Assembly: GCA_018239845.1 (NCBI GenBank)
Contig: JAFEGO010000017.1
Location: 37,403-101,402 of the forward strand
Source of the DNA: Verrucomicrobiota bacterium
GTDB taxonomy: Bacteria > Verrucomicrobiota > Verrucomicrobiia > Opitutales > Opitutaceae
Length of the DNA: 64,000 bases
Direction: 5' to 3'
A model generated the notes under the pieces. The model did no database searches, was not told where the DNA came from, and was given only the letters and a program-made list of their open reading frames with translations. Numbering within the stretch: position 1 is the stretch's first letter; every line of letters starts with the position of its first letter. Both the position numbers and the translations under genes were made by a program. This document shows positions 40,658 to 49,917 of the stretch, piece by piece.

Positions 40658-42850
40658 TTAGCGGAGGAAGGCTTCGTGGAGGCCACCGTCCACGGTCACG
40701 ATCTGGCCGGTCGTTTTGCTGAGGCGCTGGCTCACGAGGAGGAAGTACGCTTCGGCTTGGTCGGCGGGGGTGATCGGGGCCTTCGTGAGGGTGCGGTCGG
40801 CGTAGAACTGCGCCAGCTTCTTCACGAGGGACTCGGTGGCTTCGTCGTCCGTGTACGGGATGTTGTACTTGGCGAGGGAGCCGATCACGCGGTCGCGGGG
40901 GAACATCGCGGAGCCCTGCACCACGGTCGCGGGGGCGACGCCGTTGACGCGCACGAGGGGCGAGAGCTCGATGGCGAGTTCTCGCACGAGGTGGTTGGCG
41001 GCGGCCTTCGAGGTGTCGTAGGCGAGCGAGCCCTTCTTCGCGACGGCGGCGTTGGCCGAGGTCGTGAGGACGAGCTGGCCTTTGAGGCCCTGCTCTTTCC
41101 AGGTCTTGTACGCCTCGTCGCCGACGATGTAGCTGCCGGTGACGTTGACGTTGAAGGTGAAGAACCACTTGTCGTCGGGGATGTGGCCGGTGGTGTCGCT
41201 GGGCCAGAAGACGCCGGCGGTGACGATGATCGAGTCGAAGCCGCCGTAGGCGAGCGCGACCTGGTCGAGCATCGCGCGGACGCTGGCGCGGTCGGTGATG
41301 TTGGCGGCGAGGCCGAGGGCGGGGCCGCAGCCGGAGAGACCGGTACCCGCGACGCCGATACCCTGGCCGAGCTTCGCGATGATCTCCTGCGCGGTGGCGT
41401 CGGCGCTCTCGACCTTCATGTCGACGCACACGATATGGGCGCCTTCCTTGGAGATGCGGTGCGCGGTCTCCTTGCCGATGCCGGAGCCGGCGCCGATCAC
41501 GATGATGACCTGGCGGGCGAGTTCCTTCTCGGCGGGCATGCGCTTGAGCTTGGCCTCCTCGAGGAGCCAGTACTCGATGTCGAAGGCTTCCTGCTGCGGG
41601 AGGGCGATGTACTTGTCGATCGCCTCGGCGCCGCGCATGACCTCAACCGCGCAGTTGTAGAACTCGGCGGTGACGCGGCTCTCGGACTTGTCCTTGCCCC
41701 AGGCGATCATGCCGAGGCCGGGGATGAGGACGACGGTCGGGTTGGCATCGCGCTGGGCGGGCGAGTTGGCGTGTTTGCACTTCGCGTAGTAGGCGGCGTA
41801 GTCCTTGCGGTAAGCCTCGAGGCCGGCCGCGAGCTTCTTCTTGAGCGCGGCGACGTCCTCGGACTGGGGATTCCAGTCGACGTAGAGAGGCTTGATCTTG
41901 GTGCGGAGGAAGTGATCGGGGCAGCTCGTGCCGAGCTCGGCGAGGCGGGCGGCGTCCTTCGAGTTGACGAAGCGGAGGATCTTCTCGTCGTCCTGCACGG
42001 TGCCGATGAAGCGCTTCTGCTGGGACACCTGGCCGCGGAGCCAGGGGAGGATGGCGGCGAAGGTCTCGTTGCGCTTCTCCTGGGCGAGGGTCTGGTACTT
42101 GGCGCCGCCAAAGGCCGCGGCGTCGCCGCCCTTGGCCTGGTACTTGGCCTCGATGTAGGCGGCGGCCTTCTCGATGCAGTCGAGGGTGTAGGTGTAGCAG
42201 GCTTTCTCGTTGTTGTCCCACGAGATGAAGCCGTGCTGGCCCATCATGATGGACTTCACCTTCGGGTTTTTCTTCACGATGTCCTGCATCGCGAGGCCGA
42301 GCTCGAAGCCGGGGCGCATCCACTTCACGTAGGCCATCTCGCCGCCGAAGATCTCCTGGGTGAGCTTCTCGCAGTTGGCGGAGGCCGCGATCGAGATGAT
42401 CGCGTTGGGGTGCATGTGGTCCACGAACTTCGCCGGGATGAAGCTGTGCAGCGGCGTGTCGATCGAGGAGGCGCGGGGGTTGAGGTTGAAGGTGGCGTGG
42501 CTGGCCATGCCGACCATCTCGTCCTCCGCGGCGGACTTCAGGCCCTTGTCGGCGCGGCCGAGGTAGAGGGCCTGCATGCCGATGAGCTTGTCCTGGTAGA
42601 GGGAGGAGAAATTCTCGCGCGTGCTGGTGCGAAGGTCGCCGCCGGAGCCCTTGACCCAGAGGACCTCGACGGGCTGGCTGGTGAGCGGGTCCTTCTCGGT
42701 GAGCTTGGACGACGTGTTGCCGCCGCCGGTGTTGGTGATGCGCTGGTCGCTGCCGAGGAGATTGGAGCGATAGACGAGGCGGCCGACCGGATCGAGCGAG
42801 GCGGCTTTGGCGTCGTCCCAGAGGTAGTTAACGAATTTGTAGGAGGGCAT
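40658..42850 (-). CDS. rhaDE: Bifunctional rhamnulose-1-phosphate aldolase / lactaldehyde-type dehydrogenase
   Basis: A 730-residue fusion. The first 430 residues form a class II aldolase: NTGGGNTSSKL, LWVKGSGGDL, and the metal site in VDHMHPNAI. The C-terminal part (about 450-730) is an SDR with VIGAGSGIGKETAH and the YDTSK catalytic pair. Such fusions cleave L-rhamnulose 1-phosphate to dihydroxyacetone phosphate and L-lactaldehyde and then oxidise the aldehyde. Rhamnulokinase lies 12 kb away on the same strand. A tandem word repeat sits directly upstream of the start. The gene has its own terminator. Confidence 0.93.
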   Translation of the reverse strand: MPSYKFVNYLWDDAKAASLDPVGRLVYRSNLLGSDQRITNTGGGNTSSKLTEKDPLTSQPVEVLWVKGSGGDLRTSTRENFSSLYQDKLIGMQALYLGRADKGLKSAAEDEMVGMASHATFNLNPRASSIDTPLHSFIPAKFVDHMHPNAIISIAASANCEKLTQEIFGGEMAYVKWMRPGFELGLAMQDIVKKNPKVKSIMMGQHGFISWDNNEKACYTYTLDCIEKAAAYIEAKYQAKGGDAAAFGGAKYQTLAQEKRNETFAAILPWLRGQVSQQKRFIGTVQDDEKILRFVNSKDAARLAELGTSCPDHFLRTKIKPLYVDWNPQSEDVAALKKKLAAGLEAYRKDYAAYYAKCKHANSPAQRDANPTVVLIPGLGMIAWGKDKSESRVTAEFYNCAVEVMRGAEAIDKYIALPQQEAFDIEYWLLEEAKLKRMPAEKELARQVIIVIGAGSGIGKETAHRISKEGAHIVCVDMKVESADATAQEIIAKLGQGIGVAGTGLSGCGPALGLAANITDRASVRAMLDQVALAYGGFDSIIVTAGVFWPSDTTGHIPDDKWFFTFNVNVTGSYIVGDEAYKTWKEQGLKGQLVLTTSANAAVAKKGSLAYDTSKAAANHLVRELAIELSPLVRVNGVAPATVVQGSAMFPRDRVIGSLAKYNIPYTDDEATESLVKKLAQFYADRTLTKAPITPADQAEAYFLLVSQRLSKTTGQIVTVDGGLHEAFLR

Positions 42851-42851
42851 G

Positions 42852-42899
42852 TGGAGAGGAGGAGTTGAGAGTTGAGGGATGAGAGTTGAGAGGGAGAGG
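42852..42899. repeat. Short tandem word repeat (GAGTTGAGA)
   Basis: GGAGTTGAGAGTTGAGGGAT and GAGAGTTGAGAG words directly upstream of the aldolase start. The 12-mer GAGAGTTGAGAG also occurs inside recD2 at 34566-34577. Confidence 0.65.
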
Positions 42900-42919
42900 G
42901 ACGCGGGTGCCGGATGGGT

Positions 42920-43696
42920 TTAGCGCAGGCCGAGCATTTTTTCGCGGTAGTGTTCGTCGGGGCGGCCGGCGATGCGGGCGACGGAGGCGGGGGTCATGAA
43001 ACGTGGCGTGCCGAGGGCGGAGGCGCCAGTGAAAATCTCCGCGGCCTTCACCGCCATGAGCGAAGCGGCGAGGACGGCCTCGGGTGTGCCGCCTAGGGCG
43101 ATCAGACCGTGATTTTCGAGGAGGATGACGCGCGGCGGACGGGACAGGCGCTTGACGTAGGCGGTGACGGCGCGGCGGATGGCCTGCGCGAGCTTGAGGC
43201 CGGGGTCGACGTAAGGCACGAGCACGAACTCGGCACCGCAGCACACGATCTCATCGGGGCAGAGCCGGCGCGTGGCGTAGGTGCGCGCGAACTTGGTGCA
43301 GAGAATCTTGTTCACTTCGATGGGGTGCGTGTGACCCACGAAGTTCACGCCGGGCAGCGTGAGGAGCCACGCGTGAAACATCGCTTCGACGGAGGGCTTC
43401 TTGGAAGCGGAGTCGGTGCGCGAGGCGAGGAGAGCCTCATCGACGGCGCTGTCGGCGATGGACTTGGCGTCGAGCAGCTTCAGTAGGGGAGCGAAATGGC
43501 ACTCGGTGACGCCGGCGGGGGCGAGCGTGCGGAGGTTGGAGCCGCTGGCCTTTACGATGAACGTGTCGGGGGAGGTGCGGGCGGAGGTATTGCCTTCGCC
43601 GAGGATGGCGAGGCGGCGCTCCTCGCGGCCCAACTCGTGGGAGAGGTTGAGGAGGCGGCTCAGGGTGTCGGGCGGCGTGGGAGTGGTTTCGGGCAT
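42920..43696 (-). CDS. Class II aldolase/adducin family protein
   Basis: A 258-residue class II aldolase. LGEGNTSAR and VKASGSNL bind phosphate, Glu and His ligands lie in the central part with FVGHTHPIEVNKI, and VILLENHGLIALG gives the third histidine. It probably follows the same promoter direction as the rhamnose aldolase (69 bp between genes), so it may work on a related sugar acid or sugar phosphate. Substrate is not determined by sequence. Confidence 0.88.
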   Translation of the reverse strand: MPETTPTPPDTLSRLLNLSHELGREERRLAILGEGNTSARTSPDTFIVKASGSNLRTLAPAGVTECHFAPLLKLLDAKSIADSAVDEALLASRTDSASKKPSVEAMFHAWLLTLPGVNFVGHTHPIEVNKILCTKFARTYATRRLCPDEIVCCGAEFVLVPYVDPGLKLAQAIRRAVTAYVKRLSRPPRVILLENHGLIALGGTPEAVLAASLMAVKAAEIFTGASALGTPRFMTPASVARIAGRPDEHYREKMLGLR

Positions 43697-43725
43697 GGGG
43701 AAGGAATAGGGATAGAGAGGGAGGT

Positions 43726-43739
43726 GGTGGAATTCCACC
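43726..43739. promoter_or_regulatory. Perfect 14-bp palindrome upstream of the class II aldolase
   Basis: GGTGGAATTCCACC lies 30 bp before the aldolase start. It may be an operator for the sugar genes. It is followed by imperfect tandem words (CCAAAATCTA, CCAGAATCTA), so it may instead be part of a repeat. Confidence 0.4.
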
Positions 43740-43795
43740 AAAATCTACCAGAATCTATCAGACAGCGGATGCGGCTAAGAGCCGGTAGCCGCGCT

Positions 43796-43826
43796 AAAAA
43801 TGCAATTTATAGAGGCCTGACCCCTT
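43796..43826. repeat. Family A repeat, single arm (copy 4)
   Basis: Only the right arm, AAAAATGCAATTTATAGAGG to CCTGACCCCTT. Its last two bases are part of the stop codon of the panC-like gene (43825-43827). No left arm is present. Confidence 0.9.
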
Positions 43827-44667
43827 ACAGCACGACGTTGTCGATCAGGCGGACTTCGTCGACCCAGGCGGCGATGGCGAGCATGGAGCGGCCGGGGACG
43901 ATGTCGCGCATCGGCTCCATCGTCGTGCTGTCCACGATGGAGACGTAGATTATGCGGACGCGGCGGTGCTGGCTCATGATGTGCGTGGCCTCGGCGATCA
44001 GGCGGTCGGGGCTTTTCACGCCGCTGTCCGACATCTCCTTGGCGCGCTTCAGGGCCTTGTGCAGGGCGAGGGCCTCGTTGCGCTGACTGGCGGTGAAATC
44101 CCGGTTGCGCACACCGGCGGCGAGGCCGTCGGGTTCGCGCACGGTGGGAACGACCACGATATCGACGCCGAAGTGAAGGTCGGCGGTCATCTTGCGGACG
44201 ACGGCGGCGCGCTGCGCGGATTTCTGGCCGAAGTAGGTGCAGTCGGGGCGGATGAGATTGAAGAGGTTCGCCATCAGCGTGGTCACGCCGCGGAAATGCG
44301 TCGGGCGCGACAAGCCGTCGAGCGGCTTGGCCATGGCTTCCTCGATCACATAGGTCGAGTAGCCGCGGGGATACATCTCCTCGACACTGGGGGCGAAGAC
44401 CGCGTGCGCGCCGCAGGTTTCGCAGAGCGCGAGGTCGGCGTCGAAGCTGCGCGGGTAGTTGGCGATGACCTCGTTGGGGCCGAACTGGAGAGGGTTGACG
44501 AAGATGGAGACGATCACGGCGTGGCCGGCATCGGCGGCGGCGCGGATCAGGGCCTCCTGTCCGGCGTGCAGGGCGCCCTGCGTGGCGACGAGGGCGATGG
44601 TCCGGCCGAAGGCTTTAAGTTCCGCGGCGTGCGACCGCATTTCCTGCACCGTGGTGAATTTTTGCAT
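43825..44667 (-). CDS. panC: PanC-like pantoate-beta-alanine ligase with altered active site
   Basis: A 280-residue protein clearly of the pantothenate synthetase family: FVNPLQFGPNE, HFRGVTTLMANLFNLI, VPTVREPDGLA. Several active-site residues differ from the family: the PTMG-x-LHxGH motif reads ATQGALHAGQ (Met30 to Gln, His37 to Gln; His34 kept), the FGxKD segment reads FGQKSAQ, and the ATP-phosphate motif SSRN reads GVRN (185-188). Length and fold are normal. It may have reduced or different activity, or be a diverged enzyme. Its TAA stop is shared with a family A arm. Confidence 0.85.
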   Translation of the reverse strand: MQKFTTVQEMRSHAAELKAFGRTIALVATQGALHAGQEALIRAAADAGHAVIVSIFVNPLQFGPNEVIANYPRSFDADLALCETCGAHAVFAPSVEEMYPRGYSTYVIEEAMAKPLDGLSRPTHFRGVTTLMANLFNLIRPDCTYFGQKSAQRAAVVRKMTADLHFGVDIVVVPTVREPDGLAAGVRNRDFTASQRNEALALHKALKRAKEMSDSGVKSPDRLIAEATHIMSQHRRVRIIYVSIVDSTTMEPMRDIVPGRSMLAIAAWVDEVRLIDNVVL

Positions 44668-44785
44668 GAGGGGGCTGACGGGGTTTCGGCAACGTCGGGC
44701 TTGAACTAACCCGCCGCGATGGGTTTGTTCAAGTTTTTGCCCGGCCTGCCGGGCGATTTTTCATCAGCACGCACCCCGTCTCACC

Positions 44786-46012
44786 ATGATCCGCATCAAC
44801 GAAAATTACACGAAGCTCAAGGCCTCGTCCCTCTTCAGCGACATCGCCAAGCGCGTGAGCGCCTACGTCGCCGCCAATCCGTCGAAGCCGGTCATCCGCC
44901 TCGGCATCGGCGACGTCACCGAGCCGCTCCCGCCGGTCTGCATCGAGGCGATGCACGCCGCGACCGACGAGATGGCGAACCGCGCGACGTTCAAGGGCTA
45001 CGGCCCCGAGCAGGGCTACGCCTTCCTCCGCGAGGCCGTGCAGCAGCACGACTACGCGGCGCGCGGCTGCAAGATCGACGCCGACGAGATATTCATCTCC
45101 GACGGCTCGAAGTGCGACTGCGGCAACATCCAGGAAATCTTCGCGCAGGACGTGCGCCTCGCGATCCCTGATCCCGTTTATCCGGTGTACGTCGACACGA
45201 ACGTCATGGCAGGCCGCACCGGCCTGAACATCGACGGCCGTTACGCGGGCGTGACCTATCTCGATAGCACGCCGGCCAACGGCTACGTGCCCGCGATCCC
45301 CTCGGTCGCGACCGACCTGATCTACCTCTGCTTCCCCAACAACCCGACCGGCGCCGTCGCCACGCGCGCGCAGCTCACCGCGTGGGTCGCCTACGCGAAG
45401 GCCAACAAGGCCGTGATCCTCTTCGACTCCGCGTACGAGGCCTATATCCGCGACCCGCAGATCCCGCACAGCATTTACGAGATCGAGGGTGCGCGCGAAG
45501 TCGCGATCGAGTTCCGCAGCTTCTCCAAGACCGCGGGCTTCACCGGCACGCGCTGCGCGTACACCGTGGTGCCGAAGTCGCTCATGGCCTACGACGCCGC
45601 GGGCAATCAGCACTCGCTGCACGCCCTCTGGAACCGCCGCCACACGACGAAGTTCAACGGCGTGGCCTACCCGATCCAGAAGGCCGCGGCCGCGATCTTC
45701 ACCGAGGCCGGTAAGAAGCAGACCACGGATCTGATCAACTTCTACCTCGGCAACGCGAAGCTCATCCGCGAGGCCGTGAAGAGTTGGGGCTTCAGCTGCA
45801 TCGGCGGCGACAACGCCCCGTATCTCTGGATCAACACCGGCCGCGACTCCTGGGAGTTCTTCGACCTGCTGCTCAACAACGCGCAGGTCGTCTGCACGCC
45901 GGGCGCGGGCTTTGGCAAGTGCGGCGAAGGCCACGTGCGCATCAGCGCCTTCAACTCGCGCGCCAACGTCGAGCAGGCGCTCGAGCGGATCGGCAAGGCG
46001 CTGAAGGGCTAA
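44786..46012 (+). CDS. dapL: LL-diaminopimelate aminotransferase
   Basis: A 408-residue class I/II PLP aminotransferase that makes LL-diaminopimelate from tetrahydrodipicolinate in one step for lysine and peptidoglycan. The N-terminus ([20 protein letters not shown] in part), [23 protein letters not shown] and [19 protein letters not shown] (Lys for PLP) are diagnostic of DapL. The DapL route is typical of Verrucomicrobia, Chlamydiae and some others. The gene is followed by a strong terminator. Confidence 0.95.
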   Translation: MIRINENYTKLKASSLFSDIAKRVSAYVAANPSKPVIRLGIGDVTEPLPPVCIEAMHAATDEMANRATFKGYGPEQGYAFLREAVQQHDYAARGCKIDADEIFISDGSKCDCGNIQEIFAQDVRLAIPDPVYPVYVDTNVMAGRTGLNIDGRYAGVTYLDSTPANGYVPAIPSVATDLIYLCFPNNPTGAVATRAQLTAWVAYAKANKAVILFDSAYEAYIRDPQIPHSIYEIEGAREVAIEFRSFSKTAGFTGTRCAYTVVPKSLMAYDAAGNQHSLHALWNRRHTTKFNGVAYPIQKAAAAIFTEAGKKQTTDLINFYLGNAKLIREAVKSWGFSCIGGDNAPYLWINTGRDSWEFFDLLLNNAQVVCTPGAGFGKCGEGHVRISAFNSRANVEQALERIGKALKG

Positions 46013-46040
46013 GCGCCGCTACGAATAAAATCCGAAAGCA

Positions 46041-46075
46041 AAAACGGCCGGGCGACATGCCCGGCCGTTTTTTTG
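46041..46075. terminator. Bidirectional intrinsic terminator
   Basis: AAAACGGCCGGGC and GCCCGGCCGTTTT form a 13-bp stem with A-run on one side and TTTTTTT on the other. It serves the convergent dapL and lipoprotein genes. Confidence 0.93.
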
Positions 46076-46077
46076 TT

Positions 46078-46725
46078 TTATGGGGTGTCCGGCAGGGCGG
46101 CGACGGTCTCGGCGCTGAGGGCAGCGATGGCGGCGCTGAGGGATTCGGCGAGGGCGCTGTAGTTGTGGCCGTCCCACGCGGCGTCGGGGGCGTTGAAGAT
46201 GCGGCGGGCGACGACGAGGCCGGGATTTTTAACGCTCGTGATCTCGATCTGCGCGGAGAATTTCGCGGTGCTGTGGCCCGCATTGTCGGTCGCGCCTTCG
46301 CAACGGAGGATGGTCACCGCGATGTCGTAGTCGCGGTCCTGGTCGATGGGGTAGGGCGGCGTGTACACGCGCGCGACGGCGGGCTGGGTGAGGAGCTGCG
46401 CGCGGAGGGTGCGGCTGATGCCGGCCTCGAGCGGCTCGCCCCAGCGGGCCTCGTCCTTGTAGAGGAGTTCGTTGCTGCCAAGGCGCACGACGATGGCGCC
46501 CTTGCGGAGGTAGGGCGCGAGTTCGAGCGGGCGGAGGCCGAGACGGAGCTTGCCGCCGGGCGAGCCGGCTTCGGTGAGCGAGGGGCCGTTGAGCACGTAG
46601 TAGTGCGTGGGGTCGGCCTGCGGGGGCGGGATGAGGTTGCAGCCGGCGACCCAGGCAAGGAGGCCGGCGGCGAGGAAGGCGGAGAGGAGGCGGCGCGGGG
46701 AGCGGGCGGGGGAGTTCATCGTCAT
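46078..46725 (-). CDS. PqiC/YmbA-like ABC-transport auxiliary lipoprotein
   Basis: A 215-residue lipoprotein with lipobox LLAWVAGC. The body has THYYVLNGPS, the GLRPLELAPYL segment and the RWGEPLEAGISRTL signature of the PqiC/ABC-auxiliary lipoprotein family. Its start overlaps the mlaD-like stop as ATGA, so it is the last gene of the mla operon and is predicted to act in the periplasm at the outer membrane. Confidence 0.9.
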   Translation of the reverse strand: MTMNSPARSPRRLLSAFLAAGLLAWVAGCNLIPPPQADPTHYYVLNGPSLTEAGSPGGKLRLGLRPLELAPYLRKGAIVVRLGSNELLYKDEARWGEPLEAGISRTLRAQLLTQPAVARVYTPPYPIDQDRDYDIAVTILRCEGATDNAGHSTAKFSAQIEITSVKNPGLVVARRIFNAPDAAWDGHNYSALAESLSAAIAALSAETVAALPDTP

Positions 46726-47720
46726 TGCGGGCGTTTCTTGCCGGTGAGCAGGGCCTGCGGGTTGCGCTCGAGGAAGTCGGCGAGGCGCTGCACGGCGCCG
46801 GCGGCTTCGCTGAGCTGGGTGAGGGTGCGGTTGAGGTCGTCGCCGACGGTGCCCTGCGCGGCGATGAAGCGGCGCGCGGCCTCGGACGTGGTGTTGAAGG
46901 ACTCGAGCGTCTTGCGCGCCTGCGCGAGCGTGGCGGTGAGCTCGGTGCCGGCGGGGCCGACCTGCTGGTCCACGTGCGCGAGGGTGGTGCGGAGGTCGAC
47001 GATCGCGGCGTTGAAGTTGGTCATCGTCTGCTTGATCTCGGGCGAGGCGGCGAGCGCCTCGACCTGCGCGCCGGTCTTGGTCCACTGGGTGATGAGGGGC
47101 TTGAGATCGAGGCTGTTGAGCTGCCTCCGGGTGTCGACGAGCAGGCCTTTCAGCTCATTGGAGAGACCCTCGAAGTCGATCTTGTTGATCTTGGCCATCA
47201 GGTCGGTGGCGCGGGCCTGGAACTCCGCCAGCGACGACGAGACGGAGGGCACGACGAGGTAGCGCGGGTCGCTCAGGTGCGGGTTGGGGTTTTCCTGCGG
47301 ACTGAGGAAGTCGAGCTCGACGAAGAGCAGGCCGGTGGCGAGGCCGAGCACGCCGAGCTGCGCGCGGAGGCCGTGGTCGACGAGCTTCTGGAGCTCGTCG
47401 CGGCTGTCGACGTTGATGATCGCACCCTTCGGGTCGGTGAGCTTGTTCTTGCTCAGCTCGCAGACGACGGCGACGACGGAGGCGTTTTTCTTTTCGTCGT
47501 AGGTGATGGTGAGATCGACGACACGGCCGACGCGCACGCCGCGGAGCTTGACCGGGGAGCCGAGGTCGAGTCCGTGGATGGACTCATCAAAGTAAACGAC
47601 GAAGCGCTGGGGCTTGGAGAAGAAGCTGATGCCGCCGAAGGCCAGCAGCGCGATGATGCCGAGGCCGAAGGCTCCGAGCACAAACGCGCCGACGATGGCG
47701 GGACTGACCTTGGTTTTCAC
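46722..47720 (-). CDS. MlaD-like MCE-domain lipid transport protein
   Basis: A 332-residue protein with one N-terminal membrane helix (FVLGAFGLGIIALLAFGG) and an MCE domain (FVVYFDESIHGLDLGSPVKL quoted in part, RGVRVGRVVDL), then a long helical region with repeated coiled-coil character. It would form the substrate-binding ring between membranes. It lies between the ATPase and the lipoprotein genes. Confidence 0.92.
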   Translation of the reverse strand: MKTKVSPAIVGAFVLGAFGLGIIALLAFGGISFFSKPQRFVVYFDESIHGLDLGSPVKLRGVRVGRVVDLTITYDEKKNASVVAVVCELSKNKLTDPKGAIINVDSRDELQKLVDHGLRAQLGVLGLATGLLFVELDFLSPQENPNPHLSDPRYLVVPSVSSSLAEFQARATDLMAKINKIDFEGLSNELKGLLVDTRRQLNSLDLKPLITQWTKTGAQVEALAASPEIKQTMTNFNAAIVDLRTTLAHVDQQVGPAGTELTATLAQARKTLESFNTTSEAARRFIAAQGTVGDDLNRTLTQLSEAAGAVQRLADFLERNPQALLTGKKRPQ

Positions 47721-47778
47721 GGTGGGAGGGATTTAGGAGGGATGGAGAAAAATGGACAGGCTTAATCGCGGGCGGGGC

Positions 47779-48555
47779 TTACTTGGGCGGAGGCGGGAGG
47801 TCGCCGCGATGGAGAAACTCGGTGACACGCGGATCGCGGCTGGACTGGGCGAGCTCGCGGGGCTTCCCCTCGGCGATGATGCCCTTCTCGGCGCGGTCGA
47901 GCATGATGAGGCGGTCGGCGATGCCGAAGATCGAGGCGAGTTCGTGCGAGACGACGACAATGGTAGTGCCGAACATGTCGCGGATCTGGAGCACGAGGTC
48001 GTCGAGTCGGCGCGACGTGATGGGATCGAGGCCGGCCGAGGGCTCGTCGAGGAAGACGATGGCGGGGTCGAGCGCAAGAGCGCGGGCGAGGCCGGCGCGC
48101 TTCTTCATGCCGCCGCTGATCTCGGAGGGATAGTAGTCCTCGAAGCCCGTGAGGCCGACCTGCGCGAGCTTGAGCGTGGCGATTTCCTCGATCTCGCGGC
48201 GGCTGAGCGGCGTGTATTCCTCGAGGGGCAGGGAGACATTCTGACGCAGCGTAAGCGAACTCCAGAGAGCGCCGCCCTGGTACAGGACGCCGAAGGTCTT
48301 GAGCAGCTCGCGCCGCGCCGCGGGATCGCGGTCGGTGAAGGGTTGGCCGAAGAACTCCACCGTGCCGGCCATGGGCGTCTGGATGCCGATGAGGTTGCGC
48401 AGGAGGGTGCTCTTGCCGCAGCCCGAGCCGCCGATGATGAAGAACACCTCGCCGCGTCCGACGGAGAAGGTGAGGTTCTTCAGCACGACCTTGTTCTCGT
48501 AGCCGCACTCGAGTCCGGTGGCTTGGATGGCGAAGGTGGAATCGGAGACAGGCAT
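47779..48555 (-). CDS. MlaF-like ABC ATPase
   Basis: A 258-residue ATPase with Walker A IIGGSGCGKSTLL, signature EISGGMKKRAGLARAL (the SGGM form seen in MlaF) and Walker B IVFLDEPSAGLDP. It powers lipid transport with the adjacent permease and MCE protein. It starts 3 bp after the permease stop. Confidence 0.94.
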   Translation of the reverse strand: MPVSDSTFAIQATGLECGYENKVVLKNLTFSVGRGEVFFIIGGSGCGKSTLLRNLIGIQTPMAGTVEFFGQPFTDRDPAARRELLKTFGVLYQGGALWSSLTLRQNVSLPLEEYTPLSRREIEEIATLKLAQVGLTGFEDYYPSEISGGMKKRAGLARALALDPAIVFLDEPSAGLDPITSRRLDDLVLQIRDMFGTTIVVVSHELASIFGIADRLIMLDRAEKGIIAEGKPRELAQSSRDPRVTEFLHRGDLPPPPK

Positions 48556-48558
48556 GCG

Positions 48559-49686
48559 TCAGATCCCCAGGATATTGAAGGCCACCGCGAAGATCGCGTC
48601 GGCGATGATGATGAGCAAAATCGCCGTGACGACCGCCGAGGTGGCCGCCTGGCCGACGCCCGATGCGCTCCGCTCGGCCTGGAGGCCGCGCAGGCAGCCG
48701 GCGAGGCCGACGAGGAGGCCGAACATCACGGCCTTGATCACACCGGCGAGGACGTCGGTGAGGGTGATGGCCGAGATCGTCTCGACCCAGTAAGCCGGCG
48801 GCGAGATGGAGAGGATGCCGTACGACACGGCCATGCCGCCGAGGATGCCGAGGGCGTTGGAGTAGAGGGCGAGGAGGGGCAGCATCACGCCGAGGGCGAG
48901 CAGCCGCGGCAGCACGAGGAAGCTCACGGGCGAGATGCCGAGGGTCTCGAGGGCGTCGATCTCCTCGTTGGCCTTCATGTTGCCGAGGGTCGCGGCAAAC
49001 GCCGCGCCGGTGCGGCCGGCGAGGACGACGCCGGTCATCACTGCGCCCATCTCGCGCACCATGGCGAGGCCGATCAAATCGGCCACATAGATGTCGCCGC
49101 CGTATTGGCGCAGCACGAGGGCGCCGGTGTAGGCGAGGGTGACGCCGACGAGGAAGCTGACGAGGCTCACGATCGGCAGGGCCATCGCGCCGCACTGCTG
49201 CATTTCCTGCAGGCAGTCGGTCCAGCGGAATTTCTTCGGCTTCTTCACCAGCCGCCACGCGCCGATCACGCAGTCGCCCACAAACTGGAACATCACGCGG
49301 ATCTTTTCCAAGGCGTCCTGGGTCGCCATGCCGACGGCGATGAAGAAGTTTTCCGAGCGGTCGAAAGGCACGCTCGTCTCGTGCGAGGTGGCGATCTGCG
49401 CCAGCAGCGTACGGAGCTTCTCGGGCAGCGCATCCGTGTCGCAATACGCGCCGGTGACGCGGCACCACTGCTGGGCGTCGAAGAGGAAGAGGAGAAGCGA
49501 GCTGTCCCACTGGCCGACATCATCCACGCTAAGGCGGATGCGCTCGGGATTGCGGGAGCCCAGGACCGTCTGCCACGCAGGGCGGGGCCGGGTCATCTTC
49601 CAGTCGCCGCTGAGCGCCACGTTGAGCAAGTCGCCCTCAGGCTGCGCGTCGGCGCGGGCGGCGTTGAACTCGGGACGGGCGGGCAT
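48559..49686 (-). CDS. MlaE-like permease with N-terminal STAS-like domain
   Basis: A 375-residue permease. The N-terminal 120 residues resemble a STAS domain (ALSGDWKM, VDDVGQWDSSLLLFLF). The MlaE domain has GATLAYTGALVLRQYGG-type helices, VREMGAVMTGVVLAGRTGAA and ANEEIDALETLGISP, the diagnostic MlaE segment. In E. coli STAS (MlaB) is a separate protein; here it is fused. The start at 49686 fits the STAS domain start. Confidence 0.92.
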   Translation of the reverse strand: MPARPEFNAARADAQPEGDLLNVALSGDWKMTRPRPAWQTVLGSRNPERIRLSVDDVGQWDSSLLLFLFDAQQWCRVTGAYCDTDALPEKLRTLLAQIATSHETSVPFDRSENFFIAVGMATQDALEKIRVMFQFVGDCVIGAWRLVKKPKKFRWTDCLQEMQQCGAMALPIVSLVSFLVGVTLAYTGALVLRQYGGDIYVADLIGLAMVREMGAVMTGVVLAGRTGAAFAATLGNMKANEEIDALETLGISPVSFLVLPRLLALGVMLPLLALYSNALGILGGMAVSYGILSISPPAYWVETISAITLTDVLAGVIKAVMFGLLVGLAGCLRGLQAERSASGVGQAATSAVVTAILLIIIADAIFAVAFNILGI

Positions 49687-49917
49687 GGAGTCCACTCCAC
49701 CCGCGATGAGCCCCGCCGCCAAACCAAATTTCCGCCGGAAAGACGGCGCCGGCAGGGAACTGCTGGGCGGACAAAAGGTCGCGTGCGTAGGAATGCGTAG
49801 GTGAGGACAGAATGACAGAATGCTGAAAATGCAGACCGGGTAATAGTCCGGCGTTGAAGTCCGGGGGCCGGACTGGCTGGTTTTAACCCTGCGTGTCCGC
49901 CAAAGGCGCGCGGACCG

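Noticed and set aside
47752..49800. 682-codon open frame opposite the mla genes
   Set aside because: Antisense shadow rich in His/Asp/Glu/Arg; the minus strand carries a complete mla operon.
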